NCBI GenBank assembly: GCA_948567375.1
Contig: OX419762.1
Coordinates: 37,553,034 to 37,617,033, forward strand
DNA: 64,000 nt
Direction: 5' to 3'
From: Lunularia cruciata
Taxonomy: Eukaryota > Streptophyta > Marchantiopsida > Lunulariales > Lunulariaceae
In this document: positions 11,606-20,829 of the stretch, piece by piece
How the letters are laid out: every line of letters begins with the position of its first letter
Position numbering within the stretch: the first letter of the stretch is position 1
Notes under the pieces: model-generated
The model's input: the letters and a program-made list of their open reading frames with translations, nothing else
Databases searched by the model: none
What the model was told of the DNA's origin: nothing
Translations under genes and position numbers: made by a program

Positions 11606-11972
11606 TGTAACAATATGGAGTTTAGTGATGAAGTCAGTCAGGCTCACGAAGTAGCACATAAGACAAATTAGCCTAGAATATTCCAAAAGTATCTAGAAAG
11701 CTTCTTGGGAAGCTTCCCGGTTAGCTTAGCTTGCACCTTAAGTAAGTAGCTTCTAGAAGGAAGCTTCTAGAAGCTTCCAACTAGCTTAGCTTGCACGCCA
11801 AGTAGGCGGCTTCTAGAAGGAAGCTTCTTGAGAAGCTTCTCAAGGGCCTTGTATGTTACCTATAAATACCAAAGCCAAAGTTCATGCTAGGCATTTGGAG
11901 TTTTCCCTCATTCAAGTGTCCCAATGTGAGTTTCTATTCTCTTATTTCTCTCCTCGGTTTCGGTCTTTTACA
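11606..11972 (+). repeat. 5' LTR of element B
   Basis: This is a 367-bp TG...CA repeat. The U3 part carries the GAA/TTC array listed separately, and the TATA box is at 11861-11867. It is 59 bp shorter than the 3' LTR because one module between two GAAGCTTCTTGAGAAGCTTC blocks is missing. Confidence 0.95.
11694..11843 (+). promoter_or_regulatory. Heat-shock-element-like GAA/TTC array in the U3 of element B
   Basis: Heat-shock factors bind alternating nGAAn and nTTCn pentamers. Here 11759-11778 reads GGAAGCTTCTAGAAGCTTCC, four perfectly phased units in a row, preceded by another phased TTC/GAA pair at 11751-11758. Further GAAGCTTC dimers occur near 11700-11715 and 11820-11840. The array ends about 20 bp before the TATA box at 11861. 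The same layout is present in the other family-1 LTRs. Binding and heat induction are inferred from the motif and its position, as in the heat-responsive Arabidopsis retrotransposon ONSEN. Confidence 0.7.
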
Positions 11973-11973
11973 T

Positions 11974-11988
11974 TGGTATCAGAGCAGG
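11974..11988 (+). other. Primer-binding site of element B (initiator tRNA-Met)
   Basis: TGGTATCAGAGCAGG lies one base after the 5' LTR. It is complementary to the 3' end of plant initiator tRNA-Met, the usual primer for minus-strand DNA synthesis in plant LTR retrotransposons. Confidence 0.93.
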
Positions 11989-12242
11989 AATGGGATGGAT
12001 GGAATTTATGGACCACCAAATCCACTTCCGCCAAACCATTGGGACTTTCATGTCCAGATATTATCAAAGCATCATTTCACACAATTCATCACCTCACGCT
12101 TTGGGCAAGATTTTCTACTTTGATCACCATGTTAGAGGAACCTTTGATACTTCCAATTGTAACTTATGGAGAACGGTGGACGTGTTGTATCTATGTATTA
12201 ATCAACTAGATAAATTGAGGGTAGTGGAATAGAGTAGTAGCA

Positions 12243-13130
12243 ATGGCGGCAATACCGGATGTTATCCTTGCAATGCAACAACAAATTGAGCATCTTACTC
12301 AATTGTTCGATGAACGAGACCAGCAACAACAAGAACAAATAGACAGAGCGCCAGTTTGAGATGGAGAAGATCGCATTCGATTTCCAAAACCCAAGGTGTT
12401 TGAAGGCAAGAATCTTCCAAGCATAATGGAGAATTTTGTGTTTGACTGTGAACGTTACTTTGAAGCCACCAATCTTCAAGACGAGCGGAAACAAATTCTC
12501 TTGGCTTCTAGCCAGTTGGATGGCGTGGCAAAACTTTGGTCGCGATTCCGAGTAGAAAGAGCTAAACAACAAATTGTTACACCAATTTTGACATGGGCAG
12601 AATTCAAGGATACAATACTTGGTCAATTTCAGACTATAAATGCCACCCAAGCTGCACAAGATAAATTGGCGGAGTTGAGGCAGATTGGCTCAATGAGAAG
12701 CTACATCACACAATTTCAAAATGTCATCATGCAAATTCTAGATATCCAAGAAGGTGAAGTTCTGGATCAATTTGTGCAAGGATTGAAGTCACAAACCAAA
12801 TTGGAGGTGACCATGCAAGAGCCATAGAACGTAGAAGAAGCCATGCAATTGGCTGAGTGTTTTGATTCCTTAGTTGTGACAACTTGGTCTTGACCTTGAC
12901 CTACACAAAACCTACCAATACCACGAGTGGAAGAACCGGTACCAATGGAGATTGATGCTATCCAACGAAGACCACTTGGCATAGCAGATAGAGAAAGATT
13001 ACAAAAAATTGGAGGTTGCTTTTATTGTCGCCAAGTTGGACATTGCATTGCTGAATGTCCACTTAGGAATGGGCGACCTTGACAAGTTGCCCAGATGGAG
13101 TTTGTGGAACAAAATGATTAGGGAACGAAG
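12243..13130 (+). pseudogene. Element B gag (retrotransposon capsid with CCHC knuckle), broken
   Basis: The start at ATG 12243 matches the equivalent ATG in element H (MAAIPDVILAMQQQ). The glutamine-rich N-terminus is followed by a capsid domain that includes the FVFDCERYFEATNLQ stretch. A CX2CX4HX4C zinc knuckle is encoded by 13017-13058. In Ty3/gypsy elements this protein packages the RNA into virus-like particles in the cytoplasm. Stops occur at 12357-12359 (where H has CAA), near 12826, twice near 12890-12900, and again after the knuckle. The longest uninterrupted piece is 12396-12827. The zinc knuckle itself is intact. Confidence 0.9.
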
Positions 13131-13189
13131 AATCCCAGTAGGAGATTTTGAGCTGCCTACTGGGAGCTTGATTAGTTCCAATGGGATTG

Positions 13190-14928
13190 AAGGCTCAACC
13201 TATGGAATCTTGCTTCACTTGCAAGGTACGATATCTAATTGGGGTTGAAGGATTTTGGTTGATTCTAGAAGTTCAGAGAATTGCATATCTATGCAAGTAG
13301 CAAAGGAATTGGGTATTCCTATCAAGCCAATGATTGGAAATAGTTTGATGATGGCGGATGGTAGAAAAGGTTCTGCATTCGGCACCTCGCATCTTGTTAC
13401 CTTTAAGATTGGGAAGGAGTATTTGGAGTGTATGAGGTTTGTAGTGGCACCTCTACACTATGATATCATTCTGGGTCTACCTTGGCTTGAACGTCATAAG
13501 GTTCAATTTGATTGGACCCGACGTCAAATTCAAGTACAACACCAAGGTAGGAATTTCCGATTAGTTTGTTTGGCACCTCTGAGTAAGACACCTAAGAATA
13601 GTCAGTCCCAAGATGGGAAGTTTGTTGAGAAGGTAGCCATAGAGCAAATCTGGAAGGGAGATGAGTCCCAAGATGGGAAGTTTGCCAAGAAGGCAACCAT
13701 CGAGCAAGCTTGGAAGAGAGATGAGTCCCTAGAAGGGAAGTTTGTTAATGAAGCGGCCATAGAGCAAGCTTTGGAGGAAGATAAGTCTGTATTTGTGGTG
13801 CGGATCAAGCCGATTGCACAAGAACAATCTGAGGAGGGCCAGGTGCCGCATCAAGCAACGGTTGATCGGATAGTTCAGGAGTTTGCAGATGTGTTTCCGG
13901 ATGATCTGCCAAAGGGATTACCCTCTGATCGAGGTATGCCCTTCAAGTTTGAGTTATTGCCAAGGAGTACTCTAGTGAGTAGACCAATCTATTGGCTCTC
14001 ACCAAAGGACTTGGAGGAGTTGCAAACAACACTTACAGAGTTGTTGGAGAAGGATTTCATACAACATAGTACCTCTCCGTGGGGAGTACCGGTACTATTT
14101 GTTCCAAAGAAGGATGGACGACTTCATTTTTGTATTGATTACCGTGGGCTCAATAAGCAAACCGTGAAGAATGCATATCTCTTGCCTCGGATCGATGACC
14201 TGCTTGATCAATTAAGTGGAGCACGCTACTTTTCCAAGCTAGATCTTTGTAGCGGCTATTGGCAAATTCCTATTGAAGGAGAGGATGTGCAAAAGACTGC
14301 CTTTTGCACAAGGTATGGACATTTTTAGTGGAGAGTTCTACCTTTTGGACTCACTAATGCTCCAGCAGTCTTCATGGATCAGTCCGTGGTAGTGTTCTTA
14401 GATGATATCTTAATCTATAGTAGGACAGAGGCAGAACACAAGAATCATGTGCAAGAAGTCCTAAGACGACTACAACAGTGGAAATTTTATTGCAAGAAGT
14501 CAAAGTGTGCTTTTTGGCAGAAGGAGGTTACCTTCTTGGGTCATAAGATCTCATCAGAGGAAATCAAGATGGAAGAAGAGAAGATCAAGGCCATTACTGA
14601 TTGGCCTACCCCAAAGGATGCTACCAAAGTACGAGCATTCAATGGATTGGCCAGTTTTTACCGACGGTTCATCCACTATTATGCTCATGTGGCTGCACCA
14701 TTGACTGACCTCTTGGGAAAGAACTCGAGCTTCCAATGGACCACCAAGCATGAAGAAGCATTCCAGAAGTTAAAGCATATGGTGTCTTCAAGACCCATTC
14801 TTCAACCATATGATCCTCAACTACCTTGTGTGGTTGATTTTGATGCTTCTAACTTTGCAATTGGAGCTGTGTTGCAACAAGAATTTCCAGATGGACTACA
14901 TCCTATTGCCTTTGTGTCTCACTGACTA
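13190..14928 (+). pseudogene. Element B protease, linker repeats, reverse transcriptase and RNase H start, broken
   Basis: The aspartic protease covers about 13190-13545. Its catalytic D-S-G is D-S-R here (13261-13269), while element H keeps D-S-G. The linker with three 60-bp repeats is 13604-13783. RT covers about 13860-14600, with the LDLCSGYWQ motif and FLDD at 14395-14406. Eleven codons present in A and H just before FLDD are deleted in frame. A stop at 14326-14328 replaces a Glu codon. RNase H starts near 14810 (VDFDASN), and its frame meets a TGA at 14923-14925 where H has CAA. RT would copy the RNA into DNA and RNase H would remove the RNA strand. Both are inactive as read. Confidence 0.9.
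13604..13783 (+). repeat. Three 60-bp in-frame repeats in the protease-RT linker of element B
   Basis: Units start at 13604, 13664 and 13724. Each encodes 20 residues with core DGKF..K.AIEQ.WK.DES and is charged and probably helical or disordered. The same three-unit array exists in A (10023-10202), H (about 45688-45868, minus) and E (about 27302-27482, minus). J has a single unit near 51131-51192. The function is unknown. Confidence 0.88.
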
Positions 14929-16631
14929 AATATAGCTGAAAGAAATTACTCTGCTCGAGATCGGGAACAACTTGCAATGGTATATGCCACCAAGGTATAG
15001 AGGCATTATCTCTTGGGGAAACAAGTGATCATGCAAACTGATCACAAGCCATTGTTGTAGACCTTACACCTAGAGCACATGAAGAGTCGACATCATCGAT
15101 GGGAAGAGCAACTCCAATTGTTTGACATCAAACTTGAGTACAAACCAGGTCGGTTCCATGTCATCCCTAATGCTCTATCACGATGACCTGATTTGAAGTC
15201 TCTTCCTCTCATCACGGCAGCAATTACGACAGTGTCTATTGATCCCAAGATTCAGAACGAGTTTCGGTTAGCTCTACAACAAGATCCCTTCTTCCAAATG
15301 GTACATGGTCGGCTAACAACAGGTGAAAAAGAGTACAACAACTTCTCCTTCAAGGAAGACCTTCTATTCCATGCTTGTCCAATTGTGTGAGAGCTGCCAA
15401 CGTAACAAGGCCAGCAACCAAAAGCCAAGTGGACTCCTTCAACCGCTTGCCGTTCCATCAGCTCGTTGGGAGCATGTGAGCTTGGATCTCATCACATCCT
15501 TGCCAAAGACAAAACAAGGACACACCGCCATCGTGGTGTTTGTGGATAAGCTTAGTAAGCAAATCCACTTGGCACCAACCTGTGATACCATGGATGCTCC
15601 AACCTTAGCGCAAATCTACTTTGACAATGTCTTCAAGCATCATGGAATGCCATGCGTACTCATCTCTGACCGTGATCCTCACTTTACCGGGAAGTTTTGG
15701 CAAGCACTCTTTCAAATACTCGGCACCAAGCTTGCTTTGTCCATGGCCTATCATCCTCAAACTGATGGACAAACCAAACGGGTAAATCATACATTGGAGG
15801 ATATATTGCGTGCCTTTGTCAATGTCCACCATACCAATTGGGATGAATGTCTTGCCGCTGCCGAATTTGCCTACAACAATTCCAAACAAGCAAGCACCGG
15901 ATTCTCTCCTTTCTTTCTCAATTTTGGCCAAGATCCGCTTGTTCCAGATTCTCTTCTTGCTCCCCCTCTATCTCAATTTTGGCCAAGATCCGCTTGTTCC
16001 AGATTCTCTTCTTGCTCCCCCTCTATCTCAAGTTCCTCATATTTCCACATTCTTGACCACTATATTCCAATCTCTCCAACAAGCCAAGTCTCACCTCCTT
16101 GTTGCTCAGAATTGCCAAAAACAATATGCGGACCACCATCATCGAGATCTCACCTTTGAAGTCGGTGATAAAGTCATGCCATCCTCTAGTAACCTCCCTC
16201 TCCCACTTGATACCCAAGTTTATAAACTTGCCCCTAATTGGATAGGACCCTTTGATATCACCCAAATTTTCTCTCTTGTTGCTTATCGTCTTGCCTTGCC
16301 TTGTCACATGCGTATCCATCTTGTCTTTCATGTTTCCAAGTTGAAACCCTTTGTTCATAACCCCTCTTCCTTTTCCTCTCGAGTCCAACCTCCTCCTCTT
16401 CCTATCTCTATCAATGATCACGAGGAGTACAAAGTTGATCGTATCCTTGCGCGTCGCCACATTCAACAAGGCCGTCACCAACATACGGAGTACAAGGTCC
16501 TTTGGAAAGGGTATCCCCTTCATGATGCCACCTGGGAACCTCTTTCTCACCTCCACAATGCACTGACGGCCATCCAGGAATTCGAAGCTTCACTAGCAAC
16601 GAGGACGTCACCAACTAGCGGCGGGGGAATA
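14926..16631 (+). pseudogene. Element B RNase H end, integrase and chromodomain, broken
   Basis: RNase H ends near 15185 (QTDHKPL present). The integrase has lost most of its N-terminal HHCC zinc domain in a deletion near 15370-15390, keeping only the Cys pair (CESCQRNK). The catalytic core follows, with conserved Asp in SLDLITSLPK and ISDRDPHFTG, and Glu in the TLED segment. A 55-bp tandem duplication (15916-15970 and 15971-16025) shifts the frame. The C-terminal chromodomain at about 16422-16593 is intact, with EEYKVDRIL, YKVLWKGY and ATWEP motifs. In chromoviruses this module directs integration toward modified histones. The polypurine tract and 3' LTR follow. Confidence 0.9.
15916..16025 (+). 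repeat. 55-bp perfect tandem duplication in the element B integrase
   Basis: Copy one is 15916-15970 and copy two is 15971-16025. Element H and element A have one copy. Because 55 is not a multiple of three, it separates the integrase core and the chromodomain into different frames. Confidence 0.92.
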
Positions 16632-17057
16632 TGTAACAATATGGAGTTTAGCAATGAAGTCAGTCAGGCTCACGAAGTAGCACATAAGACAAATTAGCCT
16701 AGGATATTCTGAAAGTATCTAGAAAGCTTCTTGGGAAGCTTCCCGGTTAGCTTAGCTTGCACCTTAAGTAAGTAGCTTCTAGAAGGAAGCTTCGAGAAGC
16801 TTCCAACTAGCTTAGCTTGGACGCCAAGTAGGCGGCTTCTAGAAGGAAGCTTCTTGAGAAGCTTCCTAGTTAACTTGGCTTGCACTCTAAGAAAGCGGCT
16901 TGAGGAAGCTTCTTGAGAAGCTTCTCAAGGGCCTTGTATGCTACCTATAAATACCAAAGCCAAAGCTCATGCTAGGCATTCGGAGTTTTCACTCATTCAA
17001 GTGTCCCAATGTGAGTTTCCATTCTCCTATTTCTCTCCTCGGTTTCGGTCTTTTACA
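16632..17057 (+). repeat. 3' LTR of element B
   Basis: This is a 426-bp TG...CA repeat, near-identical to 11606-11972 apart from one extra GAAGCTTC-flanked module of about 59 bp. The TATA box is near 16947. It is followed by the target duplication CATAT. Confidence 0.95.
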
Positions 17058-18632
17058 CATATCATCCTTGATGCCCTATCACGATGACCTGATTTGAAGT
17101 CTCTTCCTCTCATCACGGCAGCAATTATGACAATGTCAATTGACTCCAAGGTCCAAAATGAGTTTTGGTAAGCTCTACAACAAGATCATTTCTTCTAGAT
17201 GGTACATGGTTGTCTTATAACATGCAACAAGGAGTACAACAACACCTTCTCCTTCAAGGAAGGCCTTCTATTCCATGAGGACCAGATCTGTGTTCCAACC
17301 AAAGGTGATATCCAACTTGTGTGCCTTCAAGAAGCCTATGATTTACCAATTGCTGGTCACATAGGTGTGGACAAGACCTTGGGTATCCTCCAATGCCAAT
17401 GGAGGTGGCTTAACATGGCATGAGATGTTTGGGAGTTTGTTTGATTGTGTGAGAGTTGTAAACACAACAAGGTCAGTAACCAAAAACCGAGTAGACTCCT
17501 TCAACCACTCCCCATTCTATCTACTTGTTAGGAACATGTGAGCTTAGATCTCATCACCTCCTTGCCCAAGACAAATCAAGGTCATATAGCAAATGTGGTG
17601 TTTGTGGATAAGCTTAGTAAGCAAATTCATTTGGCACCAATGGTTAATACTATGGATGCTTCAACCTTGGCACAAATCTACTTTGACAATGTAATCAAGC
17701 ATCATGAGATGCCACATATATTCATCTCCAACCGTGATCCTTGCTTCACTGGAAAGTTTTGGCAAGCATTCTTCCAAATACTCAACACCAAGCTTGCTTT
17801 GTCCATGGCACATCATCCTCAAAATAATGGACAAACTGAATGTGCAAATTGTATCTTGGAAGATATGCTTTGTGTCTTCATCAACATTCACCATACCAAT
17901 TGGGATGAATGTCTTGCAGTTGTGGAGTTTGCGTACAATAATTCTAAACAAGCAAGCACTAGATTCTCTCCTTTCTTTCTCAATTTTGGCAAAGACCCAC
18001 TTGTTCCAAATTCCTTTCTTGCTCCTCCTCCATCTCTTGTTCCTCATACTTCCACCTTCTTGACCACCATCTCCAATCCCTCCAACAAACCAAATCTCAT
18101 ATCCTTGTTGCCCAAAATTGGCAGAAATGATACGCAGATCACCATTGTCGTGATCTCAACTTTCAAGTTGGTGATAAGGTCATGCTCTCATCCAATAACC
18201 TCCCTCTCCCACTTGATACTGAATTTTGTAAACTTGCCCTTAATTGGATAAGACTCTTTGATGTCACACAAATTGTCTCTCCTATTGCTTATGTACTTGC
18301 CTTGCCTTGTCATATGTGCATCTATCTTGTCTTTCATGTTCCCAAGTTGAAACCCTTTGTTCCTAACATATCTTCTTTTTCCTCTTGAGTCCAACTTCCC
18401 TCTCATCATGTCCCTATCAATGATCATGAGGAGTATGAAGTTGATCGTATCCTTGCGCATTGCCACATTCAACAAAGTCATCGACAACATATGGAGTACA
18501 AGGTCCTTTGGAAAGGGTATTCCCTTCATGCAAGAGGAGCCTCTTTCTCATCTCCAAAATACATGATTGGCCATCTAGGAGTTCAAAGCTTCATTGGTGA
18601 CAAGGACATCACCAACTAGTGCTAGGAGAATA
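17058..18632 (+). pseudogene. Element A gag-pol remnant, integrase and chromodomain
   Basis: The reading resumes exactly where B interrupted the RNase H/integrase linker. The HHCC zinc domain is at about 17310-17460 (AGHIGVDKTLG, CESCKHNK). The catalytic core is at about 17538-17960 (VFVDKLSKQIHLAP, ISNRDPCFTGKFW, LEDML). A C-terminal domain and a chromodomain remnant lie at about 18425-18560. The chromodomain keeps YKVLWKGY but a short deletion removes the ATWE segment. Stops and small indels put the parts in several frames. A purine-rich tract precedes the 3' LTR at 18633. Confidence 0.88.
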
Positions 18633-19058
18633 TGTAACAATATGGAGTTTAACAATGAAGTTACTAAGACTAACAAAGTAGCAAATAAGACAAATTAGCC
18701 TAGAATATTTTAGAAGTATCTAGGAAGCTTCTTGGGAAGCTTTTGGGCTAGCTAAGCTTGCACCCCAAATAGGTAGCTTCTAGAAGGAAGCTTCTAGAAG
18801 CTTCCAACTAGCTTAGCTTGCATGCCAAGTAAATGGCTTCTAGAAGAAAGTTTCTTGAGAAGCTTCCTAATTAACTTGGCTTGCACTCCAAAAAAGTGGC
18901 TAAGGGAAGCTTCTTGAGAAGTTTCTCAAGAGCCTTGTATGATCTCTATAAATACAAGAGCTGAAGCTCATGCTAGGCATAATGAGTTTTCCCTCATTCA
19001 AGTGTCTCAATGTGACCTTCCATTCTCCTATTTCTTTCCTTGGTCTTGATCTTTTACA
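18633..19058 (+). repeat. 3' LTR of element A
   Basis: This 426-bp repeat starts TGTAACAATATGG and ends CTTTTACA. It carries GAA/TTC blocks between about 18725 and 18930 and a TATA box near 18947. It pairs with 8132-8500 by the shared TATA-region variant. Confidence 0.92.
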
Positions 19059-20126
19059 CTTGTCCAAGACCAAGCAAGGTCACACAACAATTGTTGTGTT
19101 TGTGGATAAGCTTAGTAAAAAAATCCCACTTGGTACCAACCTTTGATATCATGGATGCTCTAACATTAGCGCATCTCTACTTTGACAATATCTTTAAGCA
19201 TCATTAGATATCGTGTGTACTCATCTTTGACCGTGATCCTTGATTCACTAGAAAGTTTTGGCAAGCTCTCTTCCATATACTCAACACCAAGCTTGCTTTG
19301 TCCACGGCCTATCATCCTCAAACTGATGGACAAACTGAACATACAAATTTCACCTTGGAGGATATGCTTCATGCCTTTTTCAACGTTCATCACACCAATT
19401 TGGATGAATGTCTTGTAGCTCCAAAGTTTTCATACAGTAACTCCAAACTAGCAAGCACCAAATTCTTTCATTTCTTTCTCAATTTTAGCCAAGATCCACT
19501 TGTTCTAGATTCATTTCTTTCTCCTCCTCCATCTCCTACTTCAACCTTCTTGACCAGCATATCCAAATCCTTCTAGCAAGCCAAGTCCCATCTCCTTGTT
19601 GTTCAAAATTGTCAAAAACAATATGTGGACCACTATCATTGTGATCTCACCTTTAAGTTGGTCATGCTCTCCTCTAGTAACCTATCCCTCCCACTTGATA
19701 CCCAAGTTTGTAAACTCACCCCTAATTGATAGGACACTTTGATGTCATCCAAATCATCTCTTCTATTGCTTATTGACTTGCTTTGCCTTGTCATATGTGT
19801 ATCTATCTTGTCTTTCATGTTTCCAAGTTAAAACTCCTTTTTCCTAATCCATTTTATTTTTCCTCTCTTGTCCGACCTCCTCCTCCTCCTCCCATCACTA
19901 TCCATGATCATGAGGAGTACAAAGTTGATTGTATACTTTCACGTCACCACATCCAATGCGGCCGTTGATAACATAACATACAGAGTAAAAGGTCCTTTGA
20001 AAGGCCTATTTCCTTCATGATGCCACTTGGGAGCCTTTTTCTCATATCCAAAATGGACAAACGTCCATCTAGGAGTTTGAAGCTTCAATGGTGAGGAGTA
20101 AGTCATCAACTAGCAATGGGAGAATA
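19059..20126 (+). pseudogene. Element C integrase and chromodomain remnant
   Basis: The peptide blocks align with the A and B integrases. They include the DKLSK segment near 19105, the HPQTDGQTE block and TLEDML block in the frame near 19298-19576, and a degraded chromodomain start (HEEYKVDCIL) near 19910-19965. The rest of the chromodomain is frameshifted. The HHCC domain and everything upstream are absent. Confidence 0.83.
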
Positions 20127-20539
20127 TGTAACAATATGAAGTTTAGCAACAAAGTTAGTCAAGGCTAACAAAGTATAGAATAAGCCAAGTTAGCATAGAA
20201 TATTCTAGAACTATCTAAGAAGCTTCTTGGGAAACTTCTCACTAGCTTAGCTTCAACCCAAGTAGGTAGCTTTTAGAAGGAAGCTTTTAGAAGCTTCCAA
20301 CCAGCTTAGCTTGCATGCCAAATAGGTGATTTCAAGAAGGAAGCTTATTGAGAAGCTTCGCAGTTAACTTAGCTTGCACTCCAAGAAAGTGGTTCAAGGA
20401 AGTTTCTTAAGAGCCTTGTATGCTCCATATAAATATGAGAGCCAAAGTTCATGCTAGGCATTTGGACTTTTCCCACATTCAAGTGTCCCAATATGATCTT
20501 CCATTCTCCTATTTCTCTTCTTGGTTTTGGTCTTTTACA
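20127..20539 (+). repeat. 3' LTR of element C
   Basis: This 413-bp family-1 LTR begins TGTAACAATATGAAG and ends GGTCTTTTACA. Its GAA/TTC blocks are more mutated than in B. It abuts an inverted LTR fragment at 20541. Confidence 0.9.
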
Positions 20540-20540
20540 G

Positions 20541-20753
20541 TTGAGAAGTGTCTCAAGAAGCTTCCTTTTAGAAGCTGTCTACTTGGCTTGCTAAGCTAAG
20601 CTAGTTGGAAGCTTCTAGAAGTTACTTACTTGGTGTGCAAGCCAAGTTAGCTGGGAAGCTTCCTAGATACTTTTTGATATTCTAAGCTAATTTGGCCTAT
20701 TTGCTACTTCATTAGTCCTAATTAACTTCATTGCTAAACTTCATATTGCTACA
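20541..20753 (-). repeat. Truncated inverted family-1 LTR (element K)
   Basis: Read on the minus strand from 20753, the sequence starts TGTAGCAATATGAAG and follows the family-1 U3 through the GAAGCTTC blocks. It stops about 20 bp before where the TATA region should be. The remainder and any internal part of K are absent. The junction with the C LTR forms an inverted pair of related LTRs. Confidence 0.85.
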
Positions 20754-20829
20754 AATATAGAAGCTTGGTTCATTTCCATTAAGCAATATCTTCAATTACT
20801 TGAAATACTAAACAAAATATTCCAATAAA

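Larger units (their letters stand above)
11606..17057 (+). mobile_element. Element B: complete family-1 Ty3/gypsy chromovirus nested in A
   Basis: The LTRs are 11606-11972 and 16632-17057, flanked by perfect 5-bp target duplications CATAT (11601-11605 and 17058-17062). The primer-binding site TGGTATCAGAGCAGG (11974-11988) matches the complement of plant initiator tRNA-Met, and a G-rich polypurine tract lies just before the 3' LTR. Between them are gag, protease, linker repeats, RT, RNase H, integrase and chromodomain in the order known for Ty3/gypsy chromoviruses. It is among the least decayed copies here but has stops, an RT deletion, loss of the integrase zinc domain and a frameshifting duplication, so it is non-autonomous. 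It is the youngest event in the left stack. Confidence 0.95.
8132..19058 (+). mobile_element. Element A: family-1 Ty3/gypsy chromovirus, interrupted by element B
   Basis: The 5' LTR is 8132-8500 and the 3' LTR is 18633-19058. Both begin TGTAACAATATGGA, end in TTTTACA and share the derived TATA-region sequence GATCTCTATAAATACAAGAG, so they belong together. The internal region is 8501-11605 plus 17058-18632. It is split in the RNase H/integrase linker by element B, whose target duplication CATAT flanks it on both sides. The bases just outside A are CTTAT (8127-8131) and CTTGT (19059-19063), a 4-of-5 match. The right flank is integrase sequence of element C but the left flank is not, so the left side has probably been rearranged. 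All genes are broken. Confidence 0.9.
19059..20539 (+). mobile_element. Element C: family-1 fragment, integrase plus 3' LTR
   Basis: Integrase core, C-terminal domain and a decayed chromodomain occupy 19059-20126, starting in the middle of the core motif region (KTKQGH-like, then VVFVDKLSK). The 3' LTR is 20127-20539 (413 bp, TG...CA, TATA-like ATATAAATA near 20430). No 5' half of C is seen anywhere in the window. Element A sits exactly at its broken left end, which suggests that A inserted into C's integrase and that the left half was later lost. Stops are frequent, and C looks older than A or B. Confidence 0.85.

Noticed and set aside
11694-11843. GAAGCTTC repeats as a CRISPR array or satellite
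   Set aside because: Spacing is irregular, the units are palindromic LTR modules, and the same array recurs at fixed positions in every family-1 LTR.
11853-12232. Several overlapping open frames across the LTR end and leader of B, repeated in A and H
   Set aside because: They cover R/U5, the primer-binding site and the untranslated leader. Their recurrence reflects the repeat, and gag starts downstream at 12243.
13255-14328. 357-codon open frame as a possibly functional gene
   Set aside because: It is only the protease-to-RT part of B, with a mutated protease active site and a stop in mid-RT.
15605-15931. 108-residue minus-strand open frame
   Set aside because: It lies opposite the B integrase core, and similar antisense frames recur opposite the integrase of A and H simply because the sense sequence is shared.
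16023-16556. 177-residue minus-strand open frame
   Set aside because: It is the antisense shadow of the B integrase C-terminus and chromodomain, which align in sense with the other copies.
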